Shown one piece after another: positions 48,689-60,101 of a stretch of 64,000 nt of DNA. How positions within the stretch are numbered: the first letter of the stretch is position 1; every line of letters begins with the position of its first letter. The position numbers and the translations under genes are program-made. The DNA is from Solanum dulcamara. Its lineage: Eukaryota; Streptophyta; Magnoliopsida; Solanales; Solanaceae. The stretch is taken from positions 73,206,144 to 73,270,143 of the forward strand of contig NC_077244.1 of NCBI RefSeq assembly GCF_947179165.1, in the 5' to 3' direction. Below the pieces are notes generated by a model. The model saw only the letters and a list, made by a program, of their open reading frames with translations. It ran no database searches and had not been told where the DNA came from.

Positions 48689-49271
48689 CGTGGGTTCGTA
48701 ATGTTTTCTTACTTTACGAACCTATGTAATCCTTGCTACATAAGCTTGGTATGTACTCAAGTAGCCTAAGTATGTAAGATTTCCAAGTTGGTAGCTTACG
48801 TAAGTAAGTCGAGTCCTACGATTCATTACTTGGCCTTCAACTTTTTTTTTTTCCCTTTGTTCTTCTCTTTTCTCAATTTCTCTTGAAAGTTCTAGAGGTT
48901 TATGACTAAGTGCCCATTTTTATTCATTCATCACATGGATGAATGACTTGGGCTTGGGTCTTTTGTTTGGGCCTCTCTTGTTTATTTATTTTTCTTCCAA
49001 GCCCAATCACTTAGTTCATAGGTTTTCATGAAACTAATTTTTTTTTTTGAAATTCCAATTTTGCCTTTGGCCTTTTCCAATATTTCCACATCCAAAATTT
49101 CATAACCAACTTATGTGAAATTCTAATTTTGCCCTTAACCTTTTCTACTATTTCCACATCTAAAATTTTCATAACCAACATATGTATCAAACAAGATCAA
49201 AACATAGCATTATCCTTAACTTGTTATAATTATCCCAAAATGTCCAAATGTGCAAAATACGGGTTATAACA

Positions 49272-49490
49272 GGCACGGTCTTGACTAGATGTCATAGTGT
49301 CATATTTGATGGTGTCTGTCAGACCCATCGATTCTAGATGTATTTTTGTATCTAGTGCCCATGATGAATAGTCTTTTCCAAATATGTCAAGAGGAATAAA
49401 TTTAAATTTAGAAATATTAGAAATTTTAAGAAAATATTTTTTTTACCCCTTTTGTTACCTTCTTAATAATATAGTTCAAAGCAATGGAGA
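49272..49490 (-). pseudogene. Copia gag remnant, upstream part
   Basis: Minus-strand reading gives SNISKFKFIPLDIFGKDYSS, then WALDTKIHLESMGLTDTI and TSSQDRA, which continues at the other side of the nested insertion as KAMILFRHH. Start-of-gag region of a copia element. Confidence 0.8.
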
Positions 49491-49505
49491 CTCGTGCTGA
49501 TAACG

Positions 49506-49730
49506 TGTTATAAAATAAATTAACTTGGCAAAATAAGAAGGAGAAAGTAAAATAAGAAGAGGAGAATAGAAGAGAGAAAGTCGTGTATGTATCTGTGTAT
49601 ACCCCTTACATTGCAGAAGAAGACTATATTTATAACAATAAAAGTAAGTGGAAGAAAAAATTTAAGTGGACAACTTGCCCACTTAGAGAGGCCTACTTGA
49701 AAAAGACATTCATATCATAAAATATTTCTT
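49506..49730 (-). repeat. 5' LTR of the copia element
   Basis: Partner of the LTR at 43713-43931; forward start TGTTATAAAATAAATTAACT. It is adjacent in the minus sense to the primer-binding region near 49490-49505. Confidence 0.85.
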
Positions 49731-50119
49731 ATTTTGATGATAATATTTATTGGTCGCTTATTTGATCGGATGAAATGATACAAGTATTCCTATCTTATTT
49801 TTGTTACTGCTTACTATTACTAACTGACGAAATTATATGATGGATCCTTGTACTTATATGAATTTATATTCTGGATCATTTTACTTAATCATTTGTCAAT
49901 TGAACCGCTAAATTCATTAAAATTTAGTATTTTAAACTTTTTTTTGACCTATCATCCTATGTGTCATTTTTATACACACATTTTATGCGTGTGGAACCTT
50001 AAAAAAAAAACAAATATCAATTTTTTACCAAATTAAAAATCATCTTCTTCCCTATTTATTCATTCACCATAATTGAAAAAAAAAGCATTTTTGGGGCTTT
50101 TCTACTCTTCAAATTTTCT
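49731..50119. other. Intergenic, no gene seen
   Basis: AT-rich DNA without recognisable features. Confidence 0.45.
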
Positions 50120-50362
50120 AATCAAATCTTTTCCCCATTAGATGTATCACCATAAACCTCCATCAGCTTGCCAAAATCAAATTGAACGCCTTAAAAATCT
50201 TAACCTTTGGAATATAAATATTTGTAGGGGAAAAGATGCTCGAAGTTGCTTTTTCAATTTCCCTGCCAATTGATTTAGGGATGAATTTGGCAACCAATTT
50301 CTTCAACTCACAGAAACTTGCTTGGTTTTTCATGATTTCAACCATCTTTCTACGGATCTGAA
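50120..50362 (-). pseudogene. Fragment of ribosomal protein eS1 (S3a)
   Basis: The minus strand reads [52 protein letters not shown], then after a one-base frame shift [12 protein letters not shown]. These match the C-terminal half of eS1/RPS3A, a 40S protein. The N-terminal half is absent: the sequence upstream of QIRRKM is unrelated, and a TTTCAG acceptor-like hexamer stands right before it. The match ends shortly after LMEVYGDTS. The shift and truncation show it is not functional. Confidence 0.8.
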
Positions 50363-52909
50363 ATCTATTTTTAATTATGTGTGTTCTTCTTCTTCGAGGA
50401 AGACCCCAAAAATGCTCCCCATCAATTTTTGCAAATTTGTCCAATTTCTTCTAAGAAAGTGATGTCTCCTAAACTTTCTTCAATTTTGCAGATTTGCCTT
50501 TTATTTAACATTTTTGATTAATAATTAAAATATAGCTATGAAGATATTATGACATGGCATTAATATATGTGACGTGGATATGCCATGTCATTTATGTAAA
50601 AGAGAGCGAGCTACACACATGATTGAAGGGATTTAAAAATCTCATTTTAATTAAATTTAAGAGTTCAATTGACAAATGATTATGTGAAAAAGACCAGAGT
50701 ACAAATTCATAGTACAAATTTCATCTTCCCGCGGTCAAAACAAGACTTACGGATAACAATCAGACCTTATCAGGGACAGGAACCAAACTATAGAGCCTAA
50801 TTAAAAAGAATTCGGCCATTTCGCCTTACTAAATAAATAATTTCTTTAAAGAATTTTATTTTTATTGGACGTAATCCATTAGAGAACTATACTGTTGCAG
50901 CATATAATTTGAATTTCATATATCAGCAATAAAAATATTGATGAAATGAATGAGTCAACAGTTAAGAAGTCAAGCAATTGACAAAAGTCTCCGAAGCTGA
51001 TAAGACAGTGCACCTTCCACTGGGCCACTAGCTTGCTACCTATAATTGGATTGATGAGGTACAAAAAGTGAAAAGAGTTATTCCTTTCAATTTGGTTTTT
51101 CAATGATAGGAAATTTAAGAAATTAAATTAAAAAAAATTAAAATTCGTAATTATAAGTTAAAAAATATCTGATATATTAAAATATTTTTTAATATTATGA
51201 TCTTAAATATACAGGAACTAAAGAATAGCTAATAAATTGGACCTTTTTTTACAAAGACAAACAAATTGAAGTGAGTGAATACATCAACGATCATAATTCA
51301 TACTAGAGGGTACAAAATCGAAACAAAAATCGAATCAAACCACAAATCGAGTCAAATCAGAAAAAAAATCTGACTAGTGATTTAGTTTAACTTGGTTTGG
51401 TATTGAAAGAAAAATCCGATTACACTTGGGTTGATTTGGTTTAAATTAAAAAAAAAAAGTCAATACGAGACATTATATATATAATTTTTAAAAAATATTT
51501 ACTTTGATATAATTTATAATTATTTCTTATACTTTTTCATAATTCTTTTTTTTTAACATATTGTTTTAAGTTTGAAACTTAAAATTTTGTCACTATATCC
51601 ATAGCTACCCAAAATGTTTCTATCACGAATTATTTGCCTTTCCCCTCAAATATTAATCGAACAGCTTGAAAGAAGTCAATATCGAAGTATTATCTGCCAC
51701 CTTCCCTCACGAGCTGGCTAGATACTTCAGCAGATCCATCCTCGCAATCGTATAGTTCAACATGTAGTGGCATAGGCCCATGTAAGAGCACAAGTGCTTA
51801 TAAATCATTGTTAAATCCGTTCTCAAGCTCTTTTCGTACATGTAGGGCTAAACAAAGATATTTTCCATCAATATAACGAATAGCACTAAAGGATGAGATT
51901 TTATTTATATATGGTGGTCTCAACTCTTCCTTGTAATTTTCCAATGTCATGGTATAGCTCACGAATAGTGGCGTAGTCACATGTAGCGAAGTTGAACATT
52001 ATCCATTCAAAAATTGTATTATGTATATTAAATTTTATACGAAATATATAGGTTGATCAAAATGTTTTTTTTTATATATATATAGTACATATTGAACAAT
52101 CTTCACGAAATTTTTGACTTCACCATTGCATGACATGAACTAAGTGACTACATTAATTCACACTACGGCATTCATCATGATCTCGAAGAAGAAAAAATTG
52201 TAACTCAATGAATTATTTGAGCAAAAGATTTTGTATAACCATGCAATAAGTCTAAGTTTAGAAAGTGATCTGTTTTTTTTTTTGGTCTTACTTAAAAAAT
52301 AGAATTAAATTCTTTATACAGATTCATATAAATTGATATCTATGTGTAAAATTAATATAGTATTTGATTTGTAAGTTAGAAACCCGCATAGCTAATATTT
52401 AAATTATGAAAGAATATATATATAATTTTATATGTAATAAAAGATAAAATAACTAATTCATATATAATTAATATAAATAATACATAAATTTCTTTATAAT
52501 TGATTCGTCTATTATTAATATCTGTACAACCATATCTTAGCTACCAAACAAAATTCATTGGGACCAAACGTCAGTGCAGAAAATGAGGTGACAGAATTTG
52601 GATGGGTCCACTTATATATAAAGTTGGGCATCATGCAGATGATGTAGGCTAAATGACGTTCATCCAACTTCTCTTATCGATATCTAACTTTGTAAAGTTA
52701 GCTTGACACGTAACAATAATGGCTGTGTCAAAATATTTATCAAGAAATATTAAAAAATATAAAGAGAGTGAACATATACTAACCCTTTGAATACATGTGC
52801 TTCACTGTGGGATACAAGAATACCTAACACGGATTACAAACACACAAAAATTATACAGTTGATATATACAACTTAAATAAGTACAGTGTAATTTGATGAA
52901 GAGAAAAAT
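50363..52909. other. Intergenic, no gene seen
   Basis: AT-rich. A stretch at about 51310-51440 with AACAAAAATCGAATCAAACC and TTGGTTTGGTATTG has AACC/GGTT words like the hAT MITEs but lacks their ends. Small frames have no family resemblance. Confidence 0.4.
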
Positions 52910-54460
52910 TTCAAAACAATAAGATTTTAACATTTAATAGGACCCCTTAGCTACACTTTTAATTTTATTGAAAATAACTATATTTTCACTTGCTATGGGG
53001 TAATTTATGTATTATTTATTTTGGTTTAATTTATTAGAATATAACTAAGAATTAACAACTTAGAGAAAATCATGAAGAAAATCTTTTAAATTAGGTAAAT
53101 ACAACTGAAAATAATTAATTACTTATGTTACTTTTTAGGAGTCAAAAATATTGACAATGGGCAATTACAGGTATCAATTTGGTCATCTTCCTCATCCTCC
53201 CTAACGAGTTTGTATTCTCCCTTGTTGATCCTTCTACGAAACACGTTTGATAAACTTTTTTTGCGGAAAAAAGGAGATCGATACAGTGAAGATTCAATCG
53301 GAAAAACTTGGTGAAAAACATAATGTAAATTATGGTGAATCGTGAATTTGTTTTAGATTAGTTTCGAATTCAATTTGTTTCGAACATCAAGTAATTGACA
53401 GTTTTCTATCAAATTCTATATGCTTTGGATGCAGAAATTCAAATTTTTACGCTTATATGTTTCGAATTATAATTCTTATGTGCTTGTTTGTTTTTTGATG
53501 CAGAATTTGTATAGGTATTTGATTTGAATACACATTTTGGACATAAAAAAATACAATCTAAGGAATACATGTTTGTATGTGTATATCTTTCGAATTTTAT
53601 TATTATTTGATTGTTTGTTCTTTGATTCAGAGTTTGTATGCTTATGTATTTTGAATACATAATTGCACCTAAAAAATACAAATTTGAGGATAGAATGGTT
53701 GAATGGTTTGTATTTTTTCTATGTCATATATTTGAAATACAAAATAATTTTTGAATACAAATAGACAGAATACAACGTGTTTGTAATACAATTGTTTTGG
53801 ATCTTATTATGATACTAAATTTTTTATTTGTGAATGATTGAAATAATTATTTTTTTTGGAATACAGTTTTTATGCTCATCTGTTTTGAATACATAATTGC
53901 ACCCAAAAAAAATACAATTTGGAGGATAGAATGGTTGAGTGATTTGTATTTTTTGTATGATATATATTTGAAATACAAAATAATTTTGAATACAATAAGT
54001 TGTTGTTCTATAAATTCTTTATTGATTATAATCTATTTCTGGAATACATAACAATAATGAATCTATTTTTTGTCGTGGAATGCAAAGTGTTTGTAATACA
54101 ATTATTTTTGAATCTTATTATGATACTAAATTTTATATTTTTGAATAATTTAATTACATTTATTAATGGGTATCAGTTTCCTATGCTTCTATTAAGCCGA
54201 GGGTCTTTCGGAAACAGCCGTCCTACATTGGTAGGAGTCAGGTCTGCATACACTTTACCCTCCCAAGACCCCACGATGTAGGATTTCACTGGGTTGTTAT
54301 TGTTGTTGTTGTTGTTGTTGTAATGGGTATCAGTTGAGAAAAATTAGAAAATAATTGTATTAAAAATTAGGATATCTTTAATTTGCTATAAAAGTATAAT
54401 GTAGTTGTTTTTAATAATATTTTTAAATAAATAAGTTAGGAATTTTGACTAGTTGCATAA
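52910..54460. repeat. Dispersed TE-like repeat, copy B (inverted relative to copy A)
   Basis: The left part (ATTTAATAGGACCCCTTAGC) is the inverse of GCTAAGGAGTCCTATTAAAT near 2075-2095 in copy A, and similarity continues inward for about 250 bases with many changes. The interior has two tandem copies (about 53640-53862 and 53865-54150) containing TTTTGAATACATAATTGCAC and GAGGATAGAATGGTTGA. The right end near GCATAATTTTTCC (about 54458) may form a short inverted repeat with GAAAAATTTC at about 52912; no target duplication was confirmed. Confidence 0.6.
54179..54320 (+). mobile_element. TS-type SINE inserted in repeat copy B
   Basis: The body contains GCCGAGGGTCTTTCGG, GGTCTGCATACACTTTACCC and CACTGGGTTGTTATTG, ending in a TTG repeat, all typical of nightshade TS SINEs. 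It is flanked by a perfect 15-base duplication, TAATGGGTATCAGTT, at 54164-54178 and 54321-54335. At 142 bases it is probably 5'-truncated at insertion. Confidence 0.92.
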
Positions 54461-55829
54461 TTTTTCCTTTTATGAATATGTATGTTCATTGATGTTTGGG
54501 CCCTAAAAGCGGGCCATCAAACCAGACGAGAAAGGTTACTGGGCCATCTATTTGTTTATAATGGACTTTTATGGTCCATCTGTGGGCTCTATACAGCATT
54601 CTATGTTAAAACGTTAAACCAGGTCATTCAAAAAGGTTTCTATTTGCGTGAAGCAAGATTCAAAATTCAACTAGTCACAATTTTGTCCTTGTGAAAAATT
54701 AAATTTATTGTTGAAACTTGAATTTCGTTTGACTTTCTAAGATTTTGAAGGAATGTTGCTGTGGTATGATCAAAAGAATTAAGTAGTCAACCTTCCTCAG
54801 ATCCACTAGATGTTTCTCAAGACAAGATATTTCCAAGTTAAATTATAAATAACGTTATCTGCTCTTTTAGACATATTATATTCTTCAAAAAAATAGTAAT
54901 TAGAATGATCAAATTAATGGTTTTCATGTATAAAACCGTACTATTAACCAAGCAGTGCGAGCTTCAACAAAGATATAGGAAAAGGGTATATATGATGAAA
55001 AGGGGATATTTCATAGTAAAAAATGTAGAATATTGAGTGGATATACAGCGTATATATATTCCATAACTTTGAGACACTTCCTCTCTTTCTATTTATGTAT
55101 GTATATTTTTTGTGTATGTCTATATATACTAAGTTGGTCCCAAAATAAGTGTAATGTTCGTCCCAAAATTAGTGTCATTTTAGAAAGAAAAAAAATTCAC
55201 TCCCATTAAGAAAAATAAATAAATAAATACAAGATATTATTTACTAAATTTCCTTTGTTTATTAAATGTTTCTTAAAAACTAAACACTATTAAAAAGAAG
55301 TAATTTTTTTAATATAAGAATAGCAATTACTGATCATCGTCTTCAATTTCTAAAGCGATAATTAGATAGTGCTGCCTGTTGTATAATATTGTTTTCTATT
55401 TTAAATAATAATAATAATATAATCGGCAGTTCACATATAAACAATATCTATAAAAATCCTTGATATGATACAGTCCCAACTCCCAAACAATTAAAATCAA
55501 TTTTATCCATTTTCATATCTTCAATCAAACCCAGACACGTCACTAGGATATATATGAAAAATGAAATTTAACTACAAATTCGGGGACCATTCTTGCAAAT
55601 CATGCAGAGGTCACGTGTCAACAATCATCATCTCATTTCGGATAACGCAATTCTTCTTCTTCTTCAGTCCACTACGGTGCCAAAGCAATAAAGTAAACTG
55701 TGATTCACCTTCAAAGTTCAAATCTCTAATCAAAAACCCACAAAATTCTAACTCAAATTCATCAACCCACTTCACATTTTACCCCTTAGATCGCTTAATT
55801 GACACAGAAATTTCCTGCAATATACAACA
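54461..55829. other. Intergenic; promoter and leader of PSRP1
   Basis: No gene seen. About 55130-55210 holds two GGTCCCAAAATAAGTGTAAT-like phrases, a MITE end remnant. The segment just before 55830 is the probable leader of PSRP1; the 125-codon frame at 55561-55938 overlaps exon 1 in another frame and is not coding. Confidence 0.45.
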
Positions 55830-58800
55830 ATGTCGACTCTTTCCCTTTCCCCTTCCGTGGGAACAACTTTTTACTGTCTACATAACTACCCAAATGGTTC
55901 TTCTTCTCCCACTACTGCTTCTCCAGCTTTGTCACTGACATTTTCATCTACCAGTTCAGGATTTTTAAATTCAGCTTTCAAGAAGAATGTAATTAATGTT
56001 CCTGTCAGGAATAGGGTGGCAAAATCCTTTGGGATTCGAATGTCTTGGGATGGTCCTCTATCTTCAGTTAAACTCATTCTTCAAGGGAAAAACCTTGAGG
56101 TTACACTCCTTACCCTATTATTATTTCCCTGCACTTTTTGTTATATATATGATAAAGTGTACTTCATAGGAACTTGGGTTATCTGGAAAATAGTTAATTG
56201 ATTTTGAATCTACTCTCCTTACCTTATTAGGCTAGTTTCGAGCTGACGGTCCTATTCGGGATAAGGTCTGCCTACATCATCCTACACGTCTTAGACCCCA
56301 CTCGTGGAATTACACTTTGTAGTAGATAGGGTAGTTTCCTCATGTTTGAATCATAAAAATTATGACTTAATTGTACCTTTTAGCTTTTAACTGTGTAAAT
56401 TTAATTTTTTTTAATTAAAGAATCTGATGTCTCTAATTCAATCTAATTTTATAGGATCAACCGTTTATTGGAATCCAAGTAGCCTCAGTTGAAAAATAGG
56501 GCACAATGAAAGAAAAGTCTATTTAGGTGATAGCAATTAGTTGGATATATATAGTAGTGATGTTAGTACATTTACTTTATAGTCTATGTTTCTAGTAGTC
56601 CTCTAATCTTGTCAGAGAAAGAAAATATAGAGAGCTTCTAGTACCTTTTGTACTCTTTTCTATTTTTATTTTGCTTAATATTAGTTTGAGATGAGCTTAA
56701 ATGGAGGGACATGGTCAATGAGGATTTATATAGCCAAGCAAACTTGCTTGTGATTGAGGCATAGTTGTTGTAAAACATATGAAGTATAAATTGAGATAAA
56801 AAAATAGTTTGTCAAGACTCTCGTATTTGGAACCATTAGGAAATACAATAGTTAGTTTACAATGAAACAAGGAGTCTTAGCTGATTGATTGCTCAAATGG
56901 ATTTTTTTTGTTGCCTTAAACATGTTCATGGATGTGAAGTGGTGACTTATTGTTGTGGTGCAACTACAGTTAACACCTGCTGTGAAGGACTATGTGGAAG
57001 AGAAGTTGGGTAAGGCAGTTCAAAAGCACAGCCATCTAGCCAGGGAAGTGGATGTTAGGCTGTCTGTTCGAGGTGGAGAGCTTGGAAAAGGCCCAAAAAT
57101 TCGACGATGTGAAGTGTGGACCAAAAACTTGCAAATTCGATATATTAAGTTTTTGTTCTCGTTCTTATTATTCAGAATTTACTTGACTGGCATTCCTGAA
57201 CTATAGGTTACTTTATTTACGAAAAAGCATGGAGTGATTCGTGCAGAGGAAGATGCAGAGTCAATTTATGGAAGTATAGATATGGTATCATCAATTATAC
57301 AGCGAAAATTGCGGAAAATTAAGGAGAAGGACTCAGACCATGGTCGCCACATGAAGGGCTTCGATAGGCTGAAAGTCAGGGACCCGGAGCTGCTGTTAGT
57401 TCAAGAGGATCTGGAAACACTTCCCCAACAGGAAGAAGTTGAAGATGATGACAAGAGCGAGGGCTATGTTACTGAGGTTGCCTCTGAACTTATATGTTTT
57501 GCCAAATATTCTTCTTGCACTCAACATATTGGTTACTACTAGTTTGACATGGCCTTTTAGCTTAGACTTGACTAAATTCTTAACAACAGCAATGATACAT
57601 GCTTTTCACTGTGACTAAACTGGTGCTGGCAATTGATATCTTGCCCAATTAATATTTTTTAACTGAGTAGAATATCTTAATGGGTTTTGCCTGTGTGTAT
57701 TCCATTTTTGTGTCACGTACTCTTGTCCTATTCTTTTCCATGATATGTTTAGAGTACTATAGAAGAGAGGTAGCAAGAGACCAGAAAAAGACATCTGATT
57801 GTACGATGATTTATATGGTTATCATCTTTTTGTTTGATGTTTAATGATGGAGTAGAATTAGAATTGAAGGTGGAATAACATTTGGGTATCACACTCTAGG
57901 ATGTTTATTCCAGTCCTTGAATTAGTAAGGATCTTGAACGGAAAAGACTGGTAGGTGTTGTGGAGGTATGGTATGTTCGCTTTAAAGGGAGAAACTTCTA
58001 AATTTTACGTTAAAATGGTTCACCTAGATAGTATTTGAAATACCATAAGGAACTAAGATTTGGTGGCCTTTATAGCAGCATGAACAGGGGTGGCCTATGC
58101 CTCAAAACATCCTGATTTCTGATCTTAAGGTATGTGAAGCAGATGCGCCTGTCCATTTTCTCCGGGGACTCCCCTTTTCATTTGTTCCATTTACTGAACA
58201 CTGAGGCATGTGCATTAGGCTCATATTTCCAATTACAATGTTATTTAAATTACAGGTTTAATATCCATTCCAGATACAATAAGGTTATCCTTTATCTGTA
58301 AGTGTTTTTTTTTGTATGGAACGCCTTTGTCCTTTCTGTTTCTACCATTCCAAACCCTCTCACTGCCTATCAAATGCCTGTGTCTTTATTCAATCCAAAC
58401 CGAGTAGCCTATGCTGTAGCCAGATATTCTTAATCTCTACTTGATATAAATGCCTCGGTGGCTTCGACACTCACAGCATGCTTTGTCAATCTACCCAAGT
58501 ATTGAAGCGTGCTTCGGCTCTTTTAAGTGAACAAATTCTTGGCTGTTGGGTGGGTATGTAGATCACTTTGGACTCTTCCTTTTTATGCTTTTAACTGCCT
58601 GTTCTCCAGAATACTGAATGATGCACCAACTCATTAACAGACATCACCCTTGAAATCCTAGCTTGAGATGTAATGATCTGATCGTCAAAATTTACTAAAT
58701 TCACTTAAATGAGTCTAAACAACCATTTTAATGGTTAATAATGTTTTAGATATAGATTTTTTGTGTCTTTGCCTAATGTTTCTACAATTCTACTCCTGAC

Positions 58801-59166
58801 TCACTTCCGCTCATATTTTATTTCAGATTGTTCGTAAGAAGTTCTTTGACATGCCACCTTTAAGTGTCACTGAAGCAATTGAACAGCTGGAAAATGTCGA
58901 CCATGACTTCTATGGTTTCCGGAATGAGGAAACTGGTACTGAGAGATGACTTTAAAACTTCATAAACAATTTTCTGAATGATTCAACAGTAATTTTCCAT
59001 TTTATTGAGGTTAATGATTTTATGCCTTGCTGCAGGTGAGATTAACATTGTTTACAGACGAAAAGAAGGGGGTTATGGACTTATTATTCCAAAGGAAGAT
59101 GGTAAAAGTGAGAAGGTAGAGCCTGTGGAGGTTGAACCAGAGAAAGAACCATCCATAGCAGAATAA
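55830..59166 (+). CDS. PSRP1: Plastid ribosome hibernation factor PSRP1 (long HPF/YfiA family)
   Basis: Five exons, 55830-56099, 56970-57113, 57207-57476, 58827-58935 and 59036-59166, join in phase to give 307 residues. Residues 1 to about 68 are Ser/Thr-rich and poor in acid, a chloroplast transit peptide. The N-terminal ribosome-binding domain includes [36 protein letters not shown] and [21 protein letters not shown] linker leads to the C-terminal dimerisation domain [20 protein letters not shown], then [20 protein letters not shown] and EGGYGLI. The family binds the decoding centre of idle 70S ribosomes; in plastids it is known as pY or PSRP1. Length and domain order match spinach PSRP1 (about 300 residues). 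Intron 1 contains a decayed SINE. Confidence 0.95.
56226..56330 (+). repeat. TS-type SINE remnant in PSRP1 intron 1
   Basis: GGATAAGGTCTGCCTACATC followed by AGACCCCACTCGTGGAATTA and CACTTTG recalls the TS SINE at 54179. No TTG tail or target duplication remains. Confidence 0.6.
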
Positions 59167-60101
59167 ATTGATTTGGTAAAAGAGTTATTAGTTAGTCACT
59201 GAGTACATTTACTTAGCATTATGTTCACTCCTTGAACATCGCAAGAGAAACAGTTTTATGAATTGAGAACGTAGTGCTAATAGAGCTTCTGTATGAAAGT
59301 AGATGTTTCTACTTTTATGAGTTCTGTAAAATTTGTAATTATAACTTGAAAAAGAAAAAAATGCAACTGAATTTTACATTCTAGCATGTGTGCTTTCTTG
59401 GATCTTTGCTCATTTTGCCTCTGGTGAAAAGGAGCCAAAACACTTGTATGTTTGCAGCTTATGAAGATGAATTGTAAATCTACGTATCATCTATAAGGCA
59501 GAAACTACTTAATCTTCTCTTGTTATTGTTTGTGTATATGATGAAGGTAGTCATAATTTTGGGTTAAATGACATCAACTTTTCTTCTGAGCGCTATATCC
59601 CCTCCTGATTTCTAGTTTAATGTCAAAATCTCTTCAAATTTGAATGATAATATACTAGTTGAAATCTTTTCATTTCCCCATCCACCACTCTATTGTTATA
59701 ATATATTAACCACTGCACATTTCCAACTACAATCCTTTATCTAATAACAAGCCTGAAAAATAGAGGGTCCAGTAACATCCTTATGAATAGTACGTAGTTA
59801 CGTTCATCATATTTGAGTATCATTAATTGGATGTTTAATGGGATTCCGGTATTTGAGTATCATTAATTAGATGTTTAACAAAAGAAAACGTGTCAAATGC
59901 ACTCAACACATAAATTATGTTAAGTGCATGTAGTGAGCAAGAATCCATATTTAAATGGTACAAAGAGCCTAGACGTTAATTGTATTCAATTCATGATAAG
60001 AAGCCACATATAATTACCTTTGTGTTTTATGTAATTAAGTCAGCAAAGTCTCTTACAAAAACTTGAAGATAAGGCATTTTCTTTCAAAAACCAACTGCAA
60101 A
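59167..60101. other. Intergenic between PSRP1 and GDSL genes
   Basis: PSRP1 3' untranslated region followed by AT-rich DNA. A phrase TATTTGAGTATCATTAATT is repeated at about 59809 and 59851 (short direct repeat). The GDSL promoter must lie before 60101; no element stands out. Confidence 0.45.

Larger units (their letters stand above)
45920..49271 (-). mobile_element. Large solo LTR (3.35 kb) nested in copia gag
   Basis: In forward reading the insert begins TGTCATGATCC and ends GGTTATAACA, so its minus sense runs TGTTATAACC...GGATCATGACA with TG...CA ends. It is flanked by GACAC (45915-45919) and GGCAC (49272-49276); the gag codons imply GGCAC as the original, so the left copy carries one mutation. 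No coding region or second LTR is visible inside, so I read it as a solo LTR of a large-LTR gypsy-type (Tekay/Del-like) element; a non-autonomous element is the alternative. Internal repeats include a CCCTTTATGGGACTCGGT array at about 46490-46700 and a 152 bp tandem pair at 48388-48688. Confidence 0.8.
43713..49730 (-). mobile_element. Decayed Ty1-copia retrotransposon carrying a nested solo LTR
   Basis: Two LTRs of about 220 bp bound the element (43713-43931 and 49506-49730), both TGTTATAAAA... in forward reading, so the element's sense is minus. The sequence after the 5' LTR (minus sense AACACGTTATCAGCACGAG) is the usual start of this copia group. A polypurine-like GGGGGGAG abuts the 3' LTR at about 43935-43945. 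Between the LTRs lie remnants of gag, zinc knuckle, protease/pre-integrase and RNase H. Most of integrase and reverse transcriptase is missing, and a 3.35 kb insertion interrupts gag. A TATTT flank occurs left (43708-43712) and two bases beyond the right LTR end (49733-49737), a likely but imperfect target duplication. Confidence 0.85.

Noticed and set aside
48280..48729. Frames of 62-79 codons with repeated peptide
   Set aside because: They translate the 152-base tandem duplication inside the solo LTR.
55561..55938. 125-codon frame before PSRP1
   Set aside because: It overlaps PSRP1 exon 1 in another frame; the PSRP1 reading has a transit peptide and in-phase introns.
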